NCBI GenBank assembly: GCA_031270525.1
Contig: JAISXN010000135.1
Coordinates: 1 to 5,069, forward strand
Reading direction: 5' to 3'
DNA from: Candidatus Symbiothrix sp.
Lineage (GTDB): Bacteria; Bacteroidota; Bacteroidia; Bacteroidales; Azobacteroidaceae
Length of the DNA: 5,069 bases
Made by a program: the position numbers and the translations under genes. The notes beneath the pieces are model-generated. The model was not told the origin of the DNA and made no database searches. It saw only the letters and a program-made list of their open reading frames with translations. How positions within the stretch are numbered: position 1 is the first letter of the stretch; every line of letters begins with the position of its first letter. Below are positions 4,815-5,069 of the stretch, piece after piece.

Positions 4815-5032
4815 TTAATGTTGATTTTGAACAACCGCCTTTTTCCATCCTGTCATTTGCCTGGATATACTCTCAATGGATTCCCATACCGGCGCTTGGT
4901 TTGATAATTTTTTATGTACTTCACAAACAAATAAGCGCTTCGCTCGTAGGCTTTCCAAAAACTGCCTTCTTTATACAGGTGAATACAATTGATATTCCCT
5001 TCTTCGATAAAAATAATCCCGGAAATTTCCAT
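4815..5032 (-). pseudogene. Frameshifted remnant of a small unrecognised protein (possibly MutS-like DGR-accessory family)
   Basis: From ATG 5032-5030 the minus strand encodes 59 residues starting MEISGIIFIEEGNINCIHLY and continuing KEGSFWKAYERSAYLFVKYI before a TGA at 4855-4853. If one A is restored in the A6 run (plus-strand T6, 4908-4913), the frame continues as KKLSNQAPVWESIESISRQM and TGWKKAVVQNQH to a TAA at 4817-4815, giving a 72-residue product with more protein-like composition than the unshifted tail (NYQTKRRYGNPLRVYPGK). The KEGSFWKAYERSAYLF segment looks, from memory, like the N-terminus of about 200-residue Bacteroidota proteins related to MutS domain I, some known as accessory genes of diversity-generating retroelements. 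If so, the middle is missing and this is a decayed copy. The family call is tentative. An intact 59- or 72-residue small protein, or a sequencing error in the A-run, are alternatives. Confidence 0.5.
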
Positions 5033-5069
5033 TTTTGAATATAAGTGTGTATGAGTGTTCTACTTTTTT

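Noticed and set aside
4590..4815. tRNA, rRNA or known riboswitch
   Set aside because: No cloverleaf with an anticodon arm and TTC-type loop, and no riboswitch core I can recognise; only simple hairpins are present.

Overview
The window looks like a chromosomal segment of a member of the Bacteroidota, most likely order Bacteroidales. The evidence is moderate-to-low GC, almost no Shine-Dalgarno sequences, promoters of the TTG/TTTG - about 20 nt - TAnnTTTG type, Bacteroidales-style proteins (a TrmB beginning GKNKLxKF, an Mrp ATPase with VENMAWFTPAELPENK in place of a CxxC segment), and the gene order trmB-mrp facing HIT-greA. I cannot name a genus from the sequence alone.

Layout. (1) 1-1540, minus strand: a promoter at 1506-1537, an ABC-transporter ATPase of the MacB/LolD type (743-1414), and the first 219 codons of its MacB/FtsX-like permease (659 to the window edge), which together form an export-type operon. 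(2) 1580-3620, plus strand: a promoter at about 1654-1688, trmB (tRNA m7G46 methyltransferase, best start GTG 1712), then mrp (Fe-S cluster carrier ATPase). (3) 3665-4634, minus strand and convergent with mrp: greA (transcript cleavage factor) and a HIT-family hydrolase joined by an ATGA overlap, behind a clear promoter. Between that promoter and greA lies a leader hairpin plus U-tract that looks like an intrinsic attenuator. (4) 4640-4815: a non-coding stretch crowded with short direct and inverted repeats. (5) 4815-5032, minus strand: a short, frameshifted remnant of a gene, listed as a pseudogene.

The most unusual feature is a pair of heptamer-repeat elements placed in the same way in two unrelated operons. 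In each, an arm of two heptads overlaps the 3' end of the upstream gene, a spacer follows, and a longer array of complementary heptads (10 in one, 6 in the other, strictly in phase) ends exactly 3 nt before the ATG of the downstream gene. The heptads differ (CTCAATT in one, CGTAATT in the other) but share the form CNNAATT and can fold back onto the left arm. The elements make up essentially the whole intercistronic space and also encode the last residues of the upstream proteins. A second point of interest is the greA leader, whose layout resembles the E. coli greA leader that gives rise to GraL RNAs.
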